Below are positions 1-8,382 of a DNA stretch of 64,000 nt, piece by piece; position 1 is the first letter of the stretch, and each line of letters begins with the position of its first letter. Location of the stretch: NCBI RefSeq assembly GCF_045862395.1, contig NZ_AP023087.1, positions 2,914,001-2,978,000 on the forward strand, read 5' to 3'. The translations under genes were made by a program, and so were the position numbers. The notes beneath the pieces were generated by a model. It did no database searches. It had not been told where the DNA came from and was given only the letters and a program-made list of their open reading frames with translations. The stretch is from Marinicellulosiphila megalodicopiae (lineage in GTDB: Bacteria; Pseudomonadota; Gammaproteobacteria; Pseudomonadales; Natronospirillaceae).

Positions 1-286
1 AATTAGCCACAATCTCAGCAATATCTGCCTTAAATAACTCAGTTAATTGAGCAATTACATCAGGCCCTGCCATGTAGATAGTTTGTTCAACCGCCGAAAG
101 CGCCAGACCTGCTTGAGGTATATTCGCAAGAATACCCCCAAAACCGATAGGTACTAACAATAGTGGCTCAAACTTTTTAGCTATGGCTAGATACAAAAGA
201 AACAAGCCAACCACAATCATGACGGCTTGATCCCAATGCAAATTATAAACACCTGAGCTTTCGTATAGTTTAGTAAGTTGTTCCAT
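1..286 (-). CDS. oadB: Oxaloacetate decarboxylase beta subunit, N-terminal part
   Basis: Reading leftwards from the ATG at 286 gives 95 codons without a stop, running off the window edge. The residues match the start of the membrane beta subunit of Na+-translocating decarboxylases: a first helix containing GLFLLYLAIAK, then FEPLLLVPIGFGGILANIP. In this family the beta subunit couples decarboxylation of biotin-bound carboxylate to Na+ export across the inner membrane. The start lies 12 bases after the oadA stop, so the order gamma-alpha-beta is an operon, as in Klebsiella and Vibrio. Only the N-terminus is visible, so the Na+-binding aspartate and later helices cannot be checked. Confidence 0.9.
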   Translation of the reverse strand, partial: MEQLTKLYESSGVYNLHWDQAVMIVVGLFLLYLAIAKKFEPLLLVPIGFGGILANIPQAGLALSAVEQTIYMAGPDVIAQLTELFKADIAEIVAN

Positions 287-298
287 GATAATCCCCGA

Positions 299-2092
299 TT
301 ACAGCGTTAACAACGCATCGCCAACAGTCACAGAATCGCCTTCTTTCACCAAGATTTGGCCAACGACGCCTGCAGAAGGTGCTGAGATTTCAGTTTCCAT
401 TTTCATGGCTTCTAAAATCATTACCACTTCACCTTCAGCTACTTGCTGACCTGGAGAAACCAATACTTTAAAGATGTTACCTGCTAATGGAGCAGAAACT
501 TCAGTTCCACCAGAGGCAACCGTAGCAGGAGCCGCAGAAACTTCGCCGCCTTCTGTTACATCAATAGAATAAGCTTTACCATTAACATTAACAGTCATGG
601 TTCCGTTATCATCCACTTCAGTTACATAAGACTGACCATTAACAGAAGCGGTAAACGTTCCGCCATTTCCTGAAGTTGGCGCAGCTGCGGTTTCTTCAAC
701 TGGAGCCGGCTCAAACGCATCTGGATTGCCACGGTTTTCTAAGAATTTCAAACCAATTTGTGGAAACAAAGCAACCGTCAACACATCATCAATGCTGTTG
801 TCAGACAATTTAATGCCTTTAATTTTTGCTTGCTCTGCCACTTCTTTAGTCAATCGATCCATTTCTGGCTCAATTAAATCAGCAGGACGACATGTGATCA
901 CTTCAGCGCCATCTAATACACGCGCTTGAAGTTCAGCATTAAACGCAGAAGGAGCTGCACCGTATTCGCCTTTTAAAATACCCTGTGTTTCTTTAGAAAT
1001 TGACTTGTAACGTTCACCAGTTAAAACATTTAATACTGCTTGAGTACCAACAATTTGCGAGGTTGGCGTAACTAATGGAATGTAACCTAAGTCTTTACGT
1101 ACACGAGGAATTTCTTCTAATACTTCGTCAAACTTGTCCGCTGCGCCCTGCTCTTTTAACTGGCCTTCCATGTTAGTTAACATGCCACCAGGAACTTGAG
1201 CGATCAAAATACGAGAGTCTACACCACGAAGTGCGCCTTCGAATTTAGAATATTTTTTACGAACTTTTCTAAAGTAAGATGCAATTTCTTCTAATAATTC
1301 TAAATCTAACTTAGGATCACGTTCTGTGCCTTTTAAAGCAGCAACTAATGCTTCTGTAGGTGAATGTCCGTAAGTCATCGACATTGAAGAGATCGCGGTA
1401 TCAATGTGATCAATACCCGCTTCAATTGCCTTTAATAATGTCATTGAAGACAAACCAGAAGTTGCATGTGCGTGTAATGCAATTGGAATGTCTAACGATG
1501 CTTTAAGTTTTGATACTAATTCGAAAGCGTCATATGGCGCAAGAATACCGGACATATCTTTGATCGCTAATGAATCAGCGCCCATGTCTTCGATTTTCTT
1601 CGCAAGGTCTAACCAGTTTTCAGTGGTATGAACAGGAGAGGTTGTAAATGAAATCGTTCCTTGAGCATGACCGCCTTGTTTTTTAACGGCTTTCATTGCT
1701 TGCTCTAAGTTACGTGGATCGTTCATCGCATCAAATACACGGAATACTTCTACGCCGTTTGCGTATGCACGCTCTACAAACTTATCAACCACGTCATCGG
1801 CATAATGACGGTAACCAAGTAAATTTTGGCCTCTTAATAACATTTGCTGTGGCGTATTAGGCATTACCTTTTTAAGCTCACGAATGCGTTCCCAAGGATC
1901 TTCACCCAAATAACGGATACAAGAATCAAATGTTGCACCACCCCAAGTCTCTAATGACCAGAAACCAACTTTATCTAGTTTCTCTGCAATAGGAAGCATA
2001 TCGTCGATACGCAAGCGGGTAGCAAATAAAGATTGATGTGCGTCTCGCAGGACAACATCAGTTATTCGAACTGGTTTTTTTACGTCGGTCAT
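299..2092 (-). CDS. oadA: Oxaloacetate decarboxylase alpha subunit (biotin carboxyltransferase)
   Basis: This 597-residue protein transfers the carboxyl group of oxaloacetate to biotin, giving pyruvate. The N-terminal carboxyltransferase barrel has the family motif RITDVVLRDAHQS (residues 9-21) and metal-binding HAHAT. A PYC/OADA middle domain follows. An Ala/Pro/Thr/Gly-rich linker leads to a C-terminal biotinyl domain with EAMKMET, whose Lys564 is the biotinylation site. Length and layout are normal for OadA. It sits between oadG and oadB in one transcription unit. Pyruvate carboxylase subunit B is the closest alternative, but the flanking gamma and beta subunits settle the assignment. Confidence 0.96.
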   Translation of the reverse strand: MTDVKKPVRITDVVLRDAHQSLFATRLRIDDMLPIAEKLDKVGFWSLETWGGATFDSCIRYLGEDPWERIRELKKVMPNTPQQMLLRGQNLLGYRHYADDVVDKFVERAYANGVEVFRVFDAMNDPRNLEQAMKAVKKQGGHAQGTISFTTSPVHTTENWLDLAKKIEDMGADSLAIKDMSGILAPYDAFELVSKLKASLDIPIALHAHATSGLSSMTLLKAIEAGIDHIDTAISSMSMTYGHSPTEALVAALKGTERDPKLDLELLEEIASYFRKVRKKYSKFEGALRGVDSRILIAQVPGGMLTNMEGQLKEQGAADKFDEVLEEIPRVRKDLGYIPLVTPTSQIVGTQAVLNVLTGERYKSISKETQGILKGEYGAAPSAFNAELQARVLDGAEVITCRPADLIEPEMDRLTKEVAEQAKIKGIKLSDNSIDDVLTVALFPQIGLKFLENRGNPDAFEPAPVEETAAAPTSGNGGTFTASVNGQSYVTEVDDNGTMTVNVNGKAYSIDVTEGGEVSAAPATVASGGTEVSAPLAGNIFKVLVSPGQQVAEGEVVMILEAMKMETEISAPSAGVVGQILVKEGDSVTVGDALLTL

Positions 2093-2138
2093 CTTTATGG
2101 CCTTTCTTATAATTTATTCATGTTTCATAAAAACAAAA

Positions 2139-2381
2139 TTATGTTCTGCTTTTATATGCTTGTACGGCAGCAGCGACAGCAGCAATTTCTTGTAAGTCGC
2201 TATTTTGTACGTTAACTGCTGGCTTTTTGGGCGCTGCAGCTTCATTGTCAGGAAATTTTGCTACGATCGCAGACATGGCTTTTGTACTAAAAATTAATAC
2301 GACCAAGAATACAAATACTGTACCCATGCCGTTAACTAATAGTTCTAAACCACCGTTTAGTAAATCTGTAGAATTTGACAT
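2139..2381 (-). CDS. oadG: Oxaloacetate decarboxylase gamma subunit
   Basis: This small 80-residue protein has one N-terminal transmembrane helix (about residues 14-36, GMGTVFVFLVVLIFSTKAM). A polar, Ala/Pro-rich tail follows and ends in an Ala/Val-rich helix. This is the usual shape of OadG, which anchors the alpha subunit to the membrane beta subunit and helps assembly. It is the first gene of the oadGAB operon, 46 bases before oadA. The sequence itself is weakly conserved, so the call rests mainly on size, topology and position. Confidence 0.88.
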   Translation of the reverse strand: MSNSTDLLNGGLELLVNGMGTVFVFLVVLIFSTKAMSAIVAKFPDNEAAAPKKPAVNVQNSDLQEIAAVAAAVQAYKSRT

Positions 2382-2654
2382 ATTTAAAATCCTTGTGAGA
2401 TTTCAATGTTAAAAACATCACCGAATATCGGCACCTATATTTCTTAAACCCTATTATCATTCGTAACGAAGTGTAAATATTGGGGCAAAAAACTGCGGTA
2501 ATGTACACTAATTACCTTCTGTACTCAATACAAATAGAGCGTTCCAATTAAGCTTAGGCTCTTTTTGTGATCTCATGAAAAAACGTTCCTTTTTTGATGT
2601 TGAATTTGTTATCATGTTCGCCTTTTTTATACAGTGATTTTGCGGAGCGAACAC

Positions 2655-4205
2655 ATGGCAGGCTTGCCGAACGATTTAGTAATTTTTGATACCACTTTAC
2701 GCGATGGCGAACAAAGCCCTGGCGCGTCTATGACAAAAGATGAAAAGCTACGCATTGCGTTAATGCTTGAGAAAATGAAAGTTGATGTAATTGAAGCCGG
2801 ATTTGCAGCCGCAAGTGACGGCGATTTTGATGCTATTAGCCAAATTGCTGAGAAAGTTAAAGATTCAACTATATGCAGTTTGTCTCGTGCCCTTGAAAAC
2901 GATATTAAAAAAGCAGGCCAATCTTTAGCTAAAGCCAATCGTGCACGTATCCATACGTTTATTGCTACCTCGCCGATTCATATGGAATACAAATTACGTA
3001 TGACGCCTGACCAAGTGGTCGAGCAAGCGGTCAACGCGGTAAAACTTGCGCGTAATCTTTGTAATGATGTTGAATTCTCATGCGAAGATGCGGGTCGTTC
3101 TGAAATCGATTTTTTATGTCGCATTATAGAACAAGCAATTAAAGCAGGCGCTGGCACAATTAACATTCCAGACACAGTTGGCTATGCCATCCCTAGTCAA
3201 TTTGGCTCATTGATCGAAACCTTATTAAACCGTATTCCCAATGCAGACAAAGCGATTTTCTCAGTACATTGTCATAATGATTTAGGTTTGGCAGTTGCGA
3301 ACTCTTTATCAGCCGTGGCCGCTGGTGCGCGCCAAGTTGAGTGCACTATCAATGGTTTAGGCGAGCGTGCGGGCAATGCAGCGCTTGAAGAAATTGTTAT
3401 GGGTATTAAAACTCGCCCTGATTTCTTTAATGTTAATTGCAACATTAATACTGAAATTATTGTTCCTGCATCACGTTTGGTTTCATCTATTACTGGCTTT
3501 CCTGTTCAACCCAATAAAGCCATTGTTGGCGCAAACGCATTTGCCCATGAGTCAGGCATCCACCAAGATGGTATTTTAAAACATCGTGAAACCTACGAAA
3601 TTATGCGCGCGGAAGATGTGGGCTGGCATGCAAACAAGATGGTTTTAGGTAAGCACTCAGGTCGAAATGCATTCAAATCAAGAATGGAAGAATTAGGCCA
3701 TAACTTCTCATCAAATGATGAATTAAATGACACATTTAAAGCATTTAAAACATTGGCCGATCGTAAACATGAAATCTTTGATGAAGATCTACAAGCTTTA
3801 ATCACCCACGCGCCCGATGAAGAGGAAGTTGAGCAATTTCAACTCACTGATCTAATGTGTTCAACTAAGATGGGAGAGGATCCAACATCCACAGTTGAAA
3901 TTTTAATGAATGGTGAGACTAAATTAGCCAAAGCAACAGGTGATGGCGCCGTAGATGCTTCCATTAGAGCCATTGAAAAACTTGTAAAATCTGGAGCAAC
4001 ATTACAACTTTACTCAGTTAATGCCATCACAACTGGCACTGACGCACAGGGTGAAGTCACTGTTCGCTTAGAAAAACAAGGTCGTATTGTTAATGGTATT
4101 GGCTCAGATACTGACATAATTGTAGCGTCTGCTAAAGCCTATTTAAAAGCAGTAAGCCTGCTTATTAATAGCCAACAAAAACCTCACCCACAAATTAATG
4201 TGTAA
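2655..4205 (+). CDS. leuA: 2-isopropylmalate synthase
   Basis: The enzyme condenses acetyl-CoA with 2-oxoisovalerate, the first committed step of leucine synthesis. The 516-residue protein opens with IFDTTLRDGEQSPGASM (about 10-26), carries the metal ligands HCHND (205-209) and the TINGLGERAGN loop (231-241), and ends with an allosteric leucine-binding domain. I chose the ATG at 2655 because GGAG at 2644-2647 is well spaced, and MAGLPNDLVIFDTTLRDGEQ is a family-typical start. A GTG at 2634 would add seven unlikely residues. leuBCD are not nearby. holD and rimI follow closely and may be cotranscribed. Confidence 0.96.
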   Translation: MAGLPNDLVIFDTTLRDGEQSPGASMTKDEKLRIALMLEKMKVDVIEAGFAAASDGDFDAISQIAEKVKDSTICSLSRALENDIKKAGQSLAKANRARIHTFIATSPIHMEYKLRMTPDQVVEQAVNAVKLARNLCNDVEFSCEDAGRSEIDFLCRIIEQAIKAGAGTINIPDTVGYAIPSQFGSLIETLLNRIPNADKAIFSVHCHNDLGLAVANSLSAVAAGARQVECTINGLGERAGNAALEEIVMGIKTRPDFFNVNCNINTEIIVPASRLVSSITGFPVQPNKAIVGANAFAHESGIHQDGILKHRETYEIMRAEDVGWHANKMVLGKHSGRNAFKSRMEELGHNFSSNDELNDTFKAFKTLADRKHEIFDEDLQALITHAPDEEEVEQFQLTDLMCSTKMGEDPTSTVEILMNGETKLAKATGDGAVDASIRAIEKLVKSGATLQLYSVNAITTGTDAQGEVTVRLEKQGRIVNGIGSDTDIIVASAKAYLKAVSLLINSQQKPHPQINV

Positions 4206-4211
4206 CCAATT

Positions 4212-4940
4212 ATGAATTCTAGCCGCGTATTACAGCACATGGGCATTACGAAGTGGCATAGCCGCTACCAAATGCCCAATGCGGCTAAATCTATTTTGAT
4301 TGAGGCGGCCATTAATGAGGTAATTAATGAGCCGCAACTAGAAACAATCTCAGCACAAACACCAAGCACAACTGAACACTCAAAAACCAGAACAGCAGCG
4401 CCAACAACGCCGATTTCAAATGCTGCACAAGAAGCCATTCAAAGTGTGACGATTTCAACTCAAGTTGACAGCAAGCCCGCCGAACAAGAACCGATTATCC
4501 CTCAAAAAACACCTAAGTTTCGCTACCAAGCCATTTGTATTAATCAGTTTTTTTGTTTTGTACCACTTAATTTAGAAAACCAACAGGACATCAGCACGTT
4601 TCAGCTTCAGTTTTTGCAAAATGTTATTTTTGCCAAAACAAACGAAAAACCGAATATTATCAAAACTCATATTTATCAGTGGCCATTATTTAAGCATGAA
4701 CGAGCAGAACAAGGCTTAAGTGTTGCGCAAAGTTTTTTCAAAGAACAACTGATCACCCATCAGCAAGATTTAAAATTTGAGCAAGTATTGATATTTGGTA
4801 ATTTGTTAGAAGATTTAGAACTTAATGCTGATGAAATCAAAAAAGCTGTGAAAGAATTAAATATTATACCCCTACCTACTTTAGAACAATCCATGCACTC
4901 AAGTCATGCAAAACAAAGTTTATGGCAACTGATAAAATAA
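4212..4940 (+). CDS. holD: DNA polymerase III psi subunit-like protein
   Basis: This 242-residue protein has three parts. The N-terminus (1-27, SSRVLQHMGITKWHSR) resembles the chi-binding start of HolD. A Thr/Ala/Pro/Gln-rich low-complexity stretch runs to about residue 105. The C-terminal domain (about 110-242) has psi-like features: VLIFGNLLED, LPTLEQSM and a final SLWQLIK. The gene overlaps rimI by 19 bases, the arrangement known from holD-rimI in E. coli. Psi links the clamp loader to SSB through chi. E. coli psi is about 137 residues, so the linker makes this one unusually long. Similarity is weak and context carries much of the call. Confidence 0.7.
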   Translation: MNSSRVLQHMGITKWHSRYQMPNAAKSILIEAAINEVINEPQLETISAQTPSTTEHSKTRTAAPTTPISNAAQEAIQSVTISTQVDSKPAEQEPIIPQKTPKFRYQAICINQFFCFVPLNLENQQDISTFQLQFLQNVIFAKTNEKPNIIKTHIYQWPLFKHERAEQGLSVAQSFFKEQLITHQQDLKFEQVLIFGNLLEDLELNADEIKKAVKELNIIPLPTLEQSMHSSHAKQSLWQLIK

Positions 4941-5359
4941 CAATTAGGCAGGCAACTATTAATGATTTTGACGTATTAGAAGCCATCAATCAAACCAGCT
5001 CAACTACCCCTTACCAAACATTTGCATTAAAAAATGCAATCAATCAACAATGTTGTTTCTGTGTGACACTAGACGATCATACCATCATAGCGTGGATGGC
5101 AATCCAAAAAGGATTTGAATTAATTGATATTTTATATATAACGACAGCTAATGATTTTAAAAGAAAAGGACTCTCAAGGAAGCTATTTCAATATATAAGA
5201 ACCCATTATCCGAATTATGAAATCATGCTCGAAGTTCGAAAAAGCAATACAAGTGCTATTCAATTATACGAAAGCCTTGGTATGACGTTTTTAAATGAAC
5301 GAAAAAACTATTATATTAACCCAAATGAAAATGCATTGGTTTATAAATATTTCCTATAA
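4922..5359 (+). CDS. rimI: GNAT acetyltransferase, RimI-like
   Basis: This 145-residue GNAT-fold protein probably acetylates the N-terminal alanine of ribosomal protein S18. Family features are visible: an acetyl-CoA loop in the FKRKGLSRKLFQYI region (the R/Q-x-x-G-x-G/A class), then LEVRKSNTSAIQLYESLGM and the RimI-type NYY near the C-terminus. Its ATG lies inside the end of the holD-like gene, suggesting translational coupling. Other GNAT enzymes share these motifs. The LEVR-x-SN-x-x-A signature together with the holD neighbour favours RimI. Confidence 0.88.
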   Translation: MATDKITIRQATINDFDVLEAINQTSSTTPYQTFALKNAINQQCCFCVTLDDHTIIAWMAIQKGFELIDILYITTANDFKRKGLSRKLFQYIRTHYPNYEIMLEVRKSNTSAIQLYESLGMTFLNERKNYYINPNENALVYKYFL

Positions 5360-5560
5360 AAAGTCTTTAAACAAGCACCCGATTAAACGAACCACATCCT
5401 GCTTACTTTAATCACATCCAACTTCAAAAAAAAGTAATCGTATAATAAAACATGCTTGTCTAAAAACTTAAAAATCATTATGTACAATTAGCTACTAAAT
5501 GTTAATAACATGAAGAGCAAGCTGACTATAACGTCACAATTAGAAAACAAATACACAACA

Positions 5561-5872
5561 TTATTTAGAGGGAAATAAATTTTTCACAATAATCACAATC
5601 ACACCAAATACTTCAATAATCGTACTGGTAGTATAAAATCGAAAAGACACTTCATCTAACGAAATCACATTCACCCCTTGCAACACAATTAGAAAGTTCA
5701 TCATTATTAATTGAGCTATTAATATATAAATAAACCATCTGGCGTATTTTTGCTTTAAATTTCGATTAGACTGCTGATCCAACTCATCCTGACTCATTTT
5801 TTGAGTGTCTTGCAAGCCAGCTTGTTTCGAAACTTCTTCCCACAACTGTTTAGCGCTAGTATTCATGGACAA
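5561..5872 (-). CDS. Small two-helix membrane protein, unknown function
   Basis: This 103-residue protein is not recognised. It has a polar, Gln/Glu-rich N-terminal half (1-42). Two predicted transmembrane helices follow (about 45-67, WFIYILIAQLIMMNFLIVLQ, and 80-98, STIIEVFGVIVIIVKNL) and a short Lys tail. Its start overlaps the end of the ImmA/IrrE-type peptidase gene by 10 bases, so the two are probably made together. It is the last gene of a four-gene minus-strand operon. A role as membrane partner or substrate of the peptidase is inference from overlap only. Confidence 0.75.
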   Translation of the reverse strand: MSMNTSAKQLWEEVSKQAGLQDTQKMSQDELDQQSNRNLKQKYARWFIYILIAQLIMMNFLIVLQGVNVISLDEVSFRFYTTSTIIEVFGVIVIIVKNLFPSK

Positions 5873-6390
5873 TCGATCTCAAGTGTATTTAAGCGATATT
5901 TCATTGCGGAAGTCGACACTTTAAAAAATTCACTTAACTGATACACATCCACTTTATGCTTACAAAGTGATTTTACTTTTTGAGCAGGCATTAATAATGA
6001 AGCTGCAAACCGGTTGGCACTAATTTCCTCTTCATCACTTCCTTTTCTTGAATCTTGATTACGATGATCGACATGATCGATTTCTTGATCATCAAAATGC
6101 CCCCTTTCCAATCGATGTACATAATGCCCCAGTTCATGAGCAAGTGTAAAACGCTTCCTATTTATTGGATCTTTGCCATGCAACATTATAATCGGCCCCT
6201 CTCCAATTTTTTTTAATAATGCCCCAGCAATATCTTCAGGTAATACAGCATCAACAATTCTAATACCTAATTTTTGGCCAATTGAAACTGGGTCAACTGG
6301 AAACTTTTCAATATCCCAATAAGCATTACGAATTTTTATTGCCAATTGCTCAGCTTGGTCATGGGTTAATAAATTACCGATTTCAATCAT
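5863..6390 (-). CDS. ImmA/IrrE-family metallopeptidase
   Basis: This 175-residue protein is a zinc-dependent peptidase of the ImmA/IrrE (COG2856) family. The HExxH motif is HELGH at 85-89 within FTLAHELGHYVHR. The downstream glutamate is in EISANRFAASLLMP (about 122-135). Both are canonical, so the active site looks intact. A short helix-turn-helix-like end (SEFFKVSTSAMKYRL) is normal for the family. Known members cleave a partner repressor or regulator under stress, on mobile elements (ImmA) or in Deinococcus (IrrE). There is no HTH repressor gene here. The neighbours are an exported protein and a membrane protein, overlapping at both ends. Confidence 0.9.
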   Translation of the reverse strand: MIEIGNLLTHDQAEQLAIKIRNAYWDIEKFPVDPVSIGQKLGIRIVDAVLPEDIAGALLKKIGEGPIIMLHGKDPINRKRFTLAHELGHYVHRLERGHFDDQEIDHVDHRNQDSRKGSDEEEISANRFAASLLMPAQKVKSLCKHKVDVYQLSEFFKVSTSAMKYRLNTLEIDCP

Positions 6391-7094
6391 TTTGGAATAC
6401 TCTGTGAAGGCAAAACATATTCATTCAGTCTTAAATTAAATATTTTTTGTAATTGCCCACCTTTTGGGTGTTGATTACTAAAGACAATATGAAAAGACTG
6501 AATCATATTGACCGACTCACCTGCCCAATAAACAGATTGACCCATTATTTTTTTATTGACCATTGATAAAGGTAAAACAATCAAAGCACGATCCTGTTTA
6601 CAATTATTAATGATTTCCACCCAAGATTTTTCTACTTTAAATTGAAAATCAAATTGTGTTTTTAATGATGTTAAAAGCTGAGTTTGAGTACTTAATACGC
6701 TTATATAGTTTGAATCAGATTTTAATTCATGTTTTTCATAACAAGAAAAAATTCCATTTTTCCATTGCCCAGATTGAATGATGGGATTGCTATATAAAAA
6801 ATGATCACTTAAATTCGAATCTTTGGTTTGTTCAGATAAAAATAAACTACCTGCCACTTCACCTGTATATAATTGTTTTTCAGATTTTATTTTTTGGTCA
6901 CTATAAATAATTTCAATTTCTTGATCTTGCATCAAATCAAAAAACACACTGTATACATAGTGTTCAGGTGAATCTATTTGACTATGGCTGTCTTTAACAT
7001 TTACTAAATATTGTAAATGCGCGGGCACAATTATTTTTGCACCATGAGCATTTGAAACTAAACAGACAACCAATAAAACAAACCGTATAACCAT
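6387..7094 (-). CDS. Exported protein, possibly solute-binding-like; unknown function
   Basis: This 235-residue protein starts with a signal peptide (about 1-18, ending SNAHGA). I do not recognise the family with certainty. Repeated features (SNPIIQSG, ILSTQTQLL-type segments, IVLPLSMVNKK, then FHIVFSNQHP near the end) recall the two-lobed fold of small periplasmic solute-binding (SBP_bac_3-like) proteins often seen in marine gammaproteobacteria. It overlaps its neighbours by 1 and 4 bases, inside a tightly coupled four-gene unit. Function is not assignable from sequence alone. Confidence 0.72.
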   Translation of the reverse strand: MVIRFVLLVVCLVSNAHGAKIIVPAHLQYLVNVKDSHSQIDSPEHYVYSVFFDLMQDQEIEIIYSDQKIKSEKQLYTGEVAGSLFLSEQTKDSNLSDHFLYSNPIIQSGQWKNGIFSCYEKHELKSDSNYISVLSTQTQLLTSLKTQFDFQFKVEKSWVEIINNCKQDRALIVLPLSMVNKKIMGQSVYWAGESVNMIQSFHIVFSNQHPKGGQLQKIFNLRLNEYVLPSQSIPK

Positions 7095-7885
7095 TAATAT
7101 AACGATTTCTGAATCGGAGCTGCAGCTTTATATTCTCTAATATCTTTTAGCTTAGTTTTAAAGGTATTGATTTCGTATTCATGATTCCCCAAGTTAAAAG
7201 ACAATCCAAATGTAAAATCAGTAAATTCAATATCAGTAACATTAATTGAATAAAACAAACTTTCCAACCTAACTGGTTTACCTAATCTAATCATTTTACC
7301 AAATGGTCGCTGCCCCATTGCTTTAAATTCAGCCGCCTTACCCAAATTTTGTCGATATAAAATAGCATCGATTGATTCAATTTTAATCAAATCAGAAGGA
7401 CTGTTTTTTTCATTTCTATCAATTTCCAATACATCAATAAACAATGCTAAACGTTGATGATCCTGACCTACAAACCCATAAAATCCCGTCATTTCAAACA
7501 CATGATAATCACTTGAACTGGATGCAGCTTCTATATATACAGGCTCAACATTTGACAAATCATTTTTATAAATAAATTGATGTAATTGTGTAAAATGCTT
7601 TTCATAAGCGATCACTTCACAGGCTAAATCTTTTTCACAATTAATTAATTCACCATCTAAAAACTCAGATTTTAATGCCTCAAATGATTGTTTAGCTGAG
7701 TCCATTAACCCTTCATTCATTACTTGATATAAATCATTTAAATTATTTTGATACGCATTAACTATATCTACTTTAGATACTTCAATTTTTACAGCTCCCT
7801 GCTGTGCTTTTAAATTTAATGTTGAACATGCACTCATACCCACAGTTGCACTTATTACAGCACACACCATTAATAATTTTTTCAT
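7094..7885 (-). CDS. Putative lipoprotein, unknown function
   Basis: This 263-residue protein has an N-terminal lipoprotein signal: MKKLLMVCAVISATVGMSAC, with the lipidated Cys at residue 20 in a G-M-S-A-C lipobox. Serine at +2 would predict outer-membrane sorting by Lol. The rest is a soluble alpha/beta protein without a motif I recognise. It is the first gene of the four-gene operon ending at 5561. A short AT-rich leader contains a pentanucleotide repeat 38-62 bases before the start codon. No strong Shine-Dalgarno is present; AGAG lies 6 bases from the ATG. Confidence 0.82.
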   Translation of the reverse strand: MKKLLMVCAVISATVGMSACSTLNLKAQQGAVKIEVSKVDIVNAYQNNLNDLYQVMNEGLMDSAKQSFEALKSEFLDGELINCEKDLACEVIAYEKHFTQLHQFIYKNDLSNVEPVYIEAASSSSDYHVFEMTGFYGFVGQDHQRLALFIDVLEIDRNEKNSPSDLIKIESIDAILYRQNLGKAAEFKAMGQRPFGKMIRLGKPVRLESLFYSINVTDIEFTDFTFGLSFNLGNHEYEINTFKTKLKDIREYKAAAPIQKSLY

Positions 7886-7922
7886 AAGTTACTCTATTTA
7901 AATTGATAATTTTATTTATGTT

Positions 7923-7947
7923 ATTTTATTTTATTTTATTTTATTTT
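7923..7947. repeat. Pentanucleotide repeat, five perfect ATTTT copies
   Basis: Five uninterrupted copies of ATTTT (AAAAT on the minus strand) sit 38-62 bases upstream of the lipoprotein start at 7885. That is where promoter elements of that operon would be. Slipped-strand changes in a 5-bp unit would alter promoter spacing. Whether a promoter overlaps the tract is not shown. Confidence 0.9.
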
Positions 7948-7989
7948 GTTATTGGCGTGAATATTAACACATTCAACTTCATCTACAAC

Positions 7990-8073
7990 CAACTCCAACT
8001 CCAACTCCAACTGCAACTCCAACTCCAACTCCAACTGCAACTCCAACACCAACTGCAACTGCAACTGCAACAC
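7990..8073. repeat. Hexanucleotide repeat, 14 units of CAACNN
   Basis: Fourteen consecutive 6-bp units occur, mostly CAACTC or CAACTG with two CAACAC, followed by a partial unit. A higher-order 24-bp pattern (three CAACTC then one CAACTG) occurs twice at the left. The block begins 9 bases after the stop of the minus-strand membrane gene at 8083. It fills most of the gap to the next operon. On the minus strand it has open frames reading Leu-Gln/Leu-Glu and Val-Ala/Val-Gly, with no start signal. Confidence 0.92.
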
Positions 8074-8082
8074 CAACCTCTG

Positions 8083-8382
8083 TTATGCCCGATACACCAA
8101 ATACCCAATAAATGACGTTACAAAAAACACAAACATAGCTCCCCCTAATATCCAACGCTCATTAAATGATTTATTTTTAGCGAATATCGTCGTTAATGTT
8201 AAAGCTGCTGCTCCACCGAACATAACGCCTACAGCTAATGTATGTGCCGTAAAATAAGCGATGATTGCACCTAAAACAGCCCCGCCCATAAATACCATTC
8301 TGCTATACATTTGTTTCAATATTTGAGTTTTTGGCTGATCGTTAATCACATGCACATCATTTGATTCTTTATTTTCATTCAT
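8083..8382 (-). CDS. Small membrane protein next to cobS
   Basis: This 99-residue protein is of unknown function. A polar N-terminus (1-25) is followed by about three hydrophobic segments (near 30-48, 50-66 and 78-97), so it is probably an inner-membrane protein. Its ATG overlaps the cobS stop by 4 bases, indicating translational coupling to cobS. It ends just before the CAACNN repeat block. I do not recognise a family. It could be a small transport or stability partner of CobS, but that is inferred from position only. Confidence 0.75.
   Translation of the reverse strand: MNENKESNDVHVINDQPKTQILKQMYSRMVFMGGAVLGAIIAYFTAHTLAVGVMFGGAAALTLTTIFAKNKSFNERWILGGAMFVFFVTSFIGYLVYRA

Noticed and set aside
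2575..2637. Possible leader peptide before leuA (MKKRSFFDVEFVIMFAFFIQ)
   Set aside because: It contains no leucine codons and no terminator/antiterminator pair follows it. It is rich in Phe instead, so leucine attenuation is not supported.
5360..5560. Regulatory element or RNA between rimI and the two-helix gene
   Set aside because: The 200-base AT-rich gap between convergent genes shows no clear stem with a T-run, repeat or frame.
7903..8115. Plus-strand open frame rich in Gln-Leu
   Set aside because: It exists only because the repeat lacks stops. There is no ribosome-binding site and no family match.
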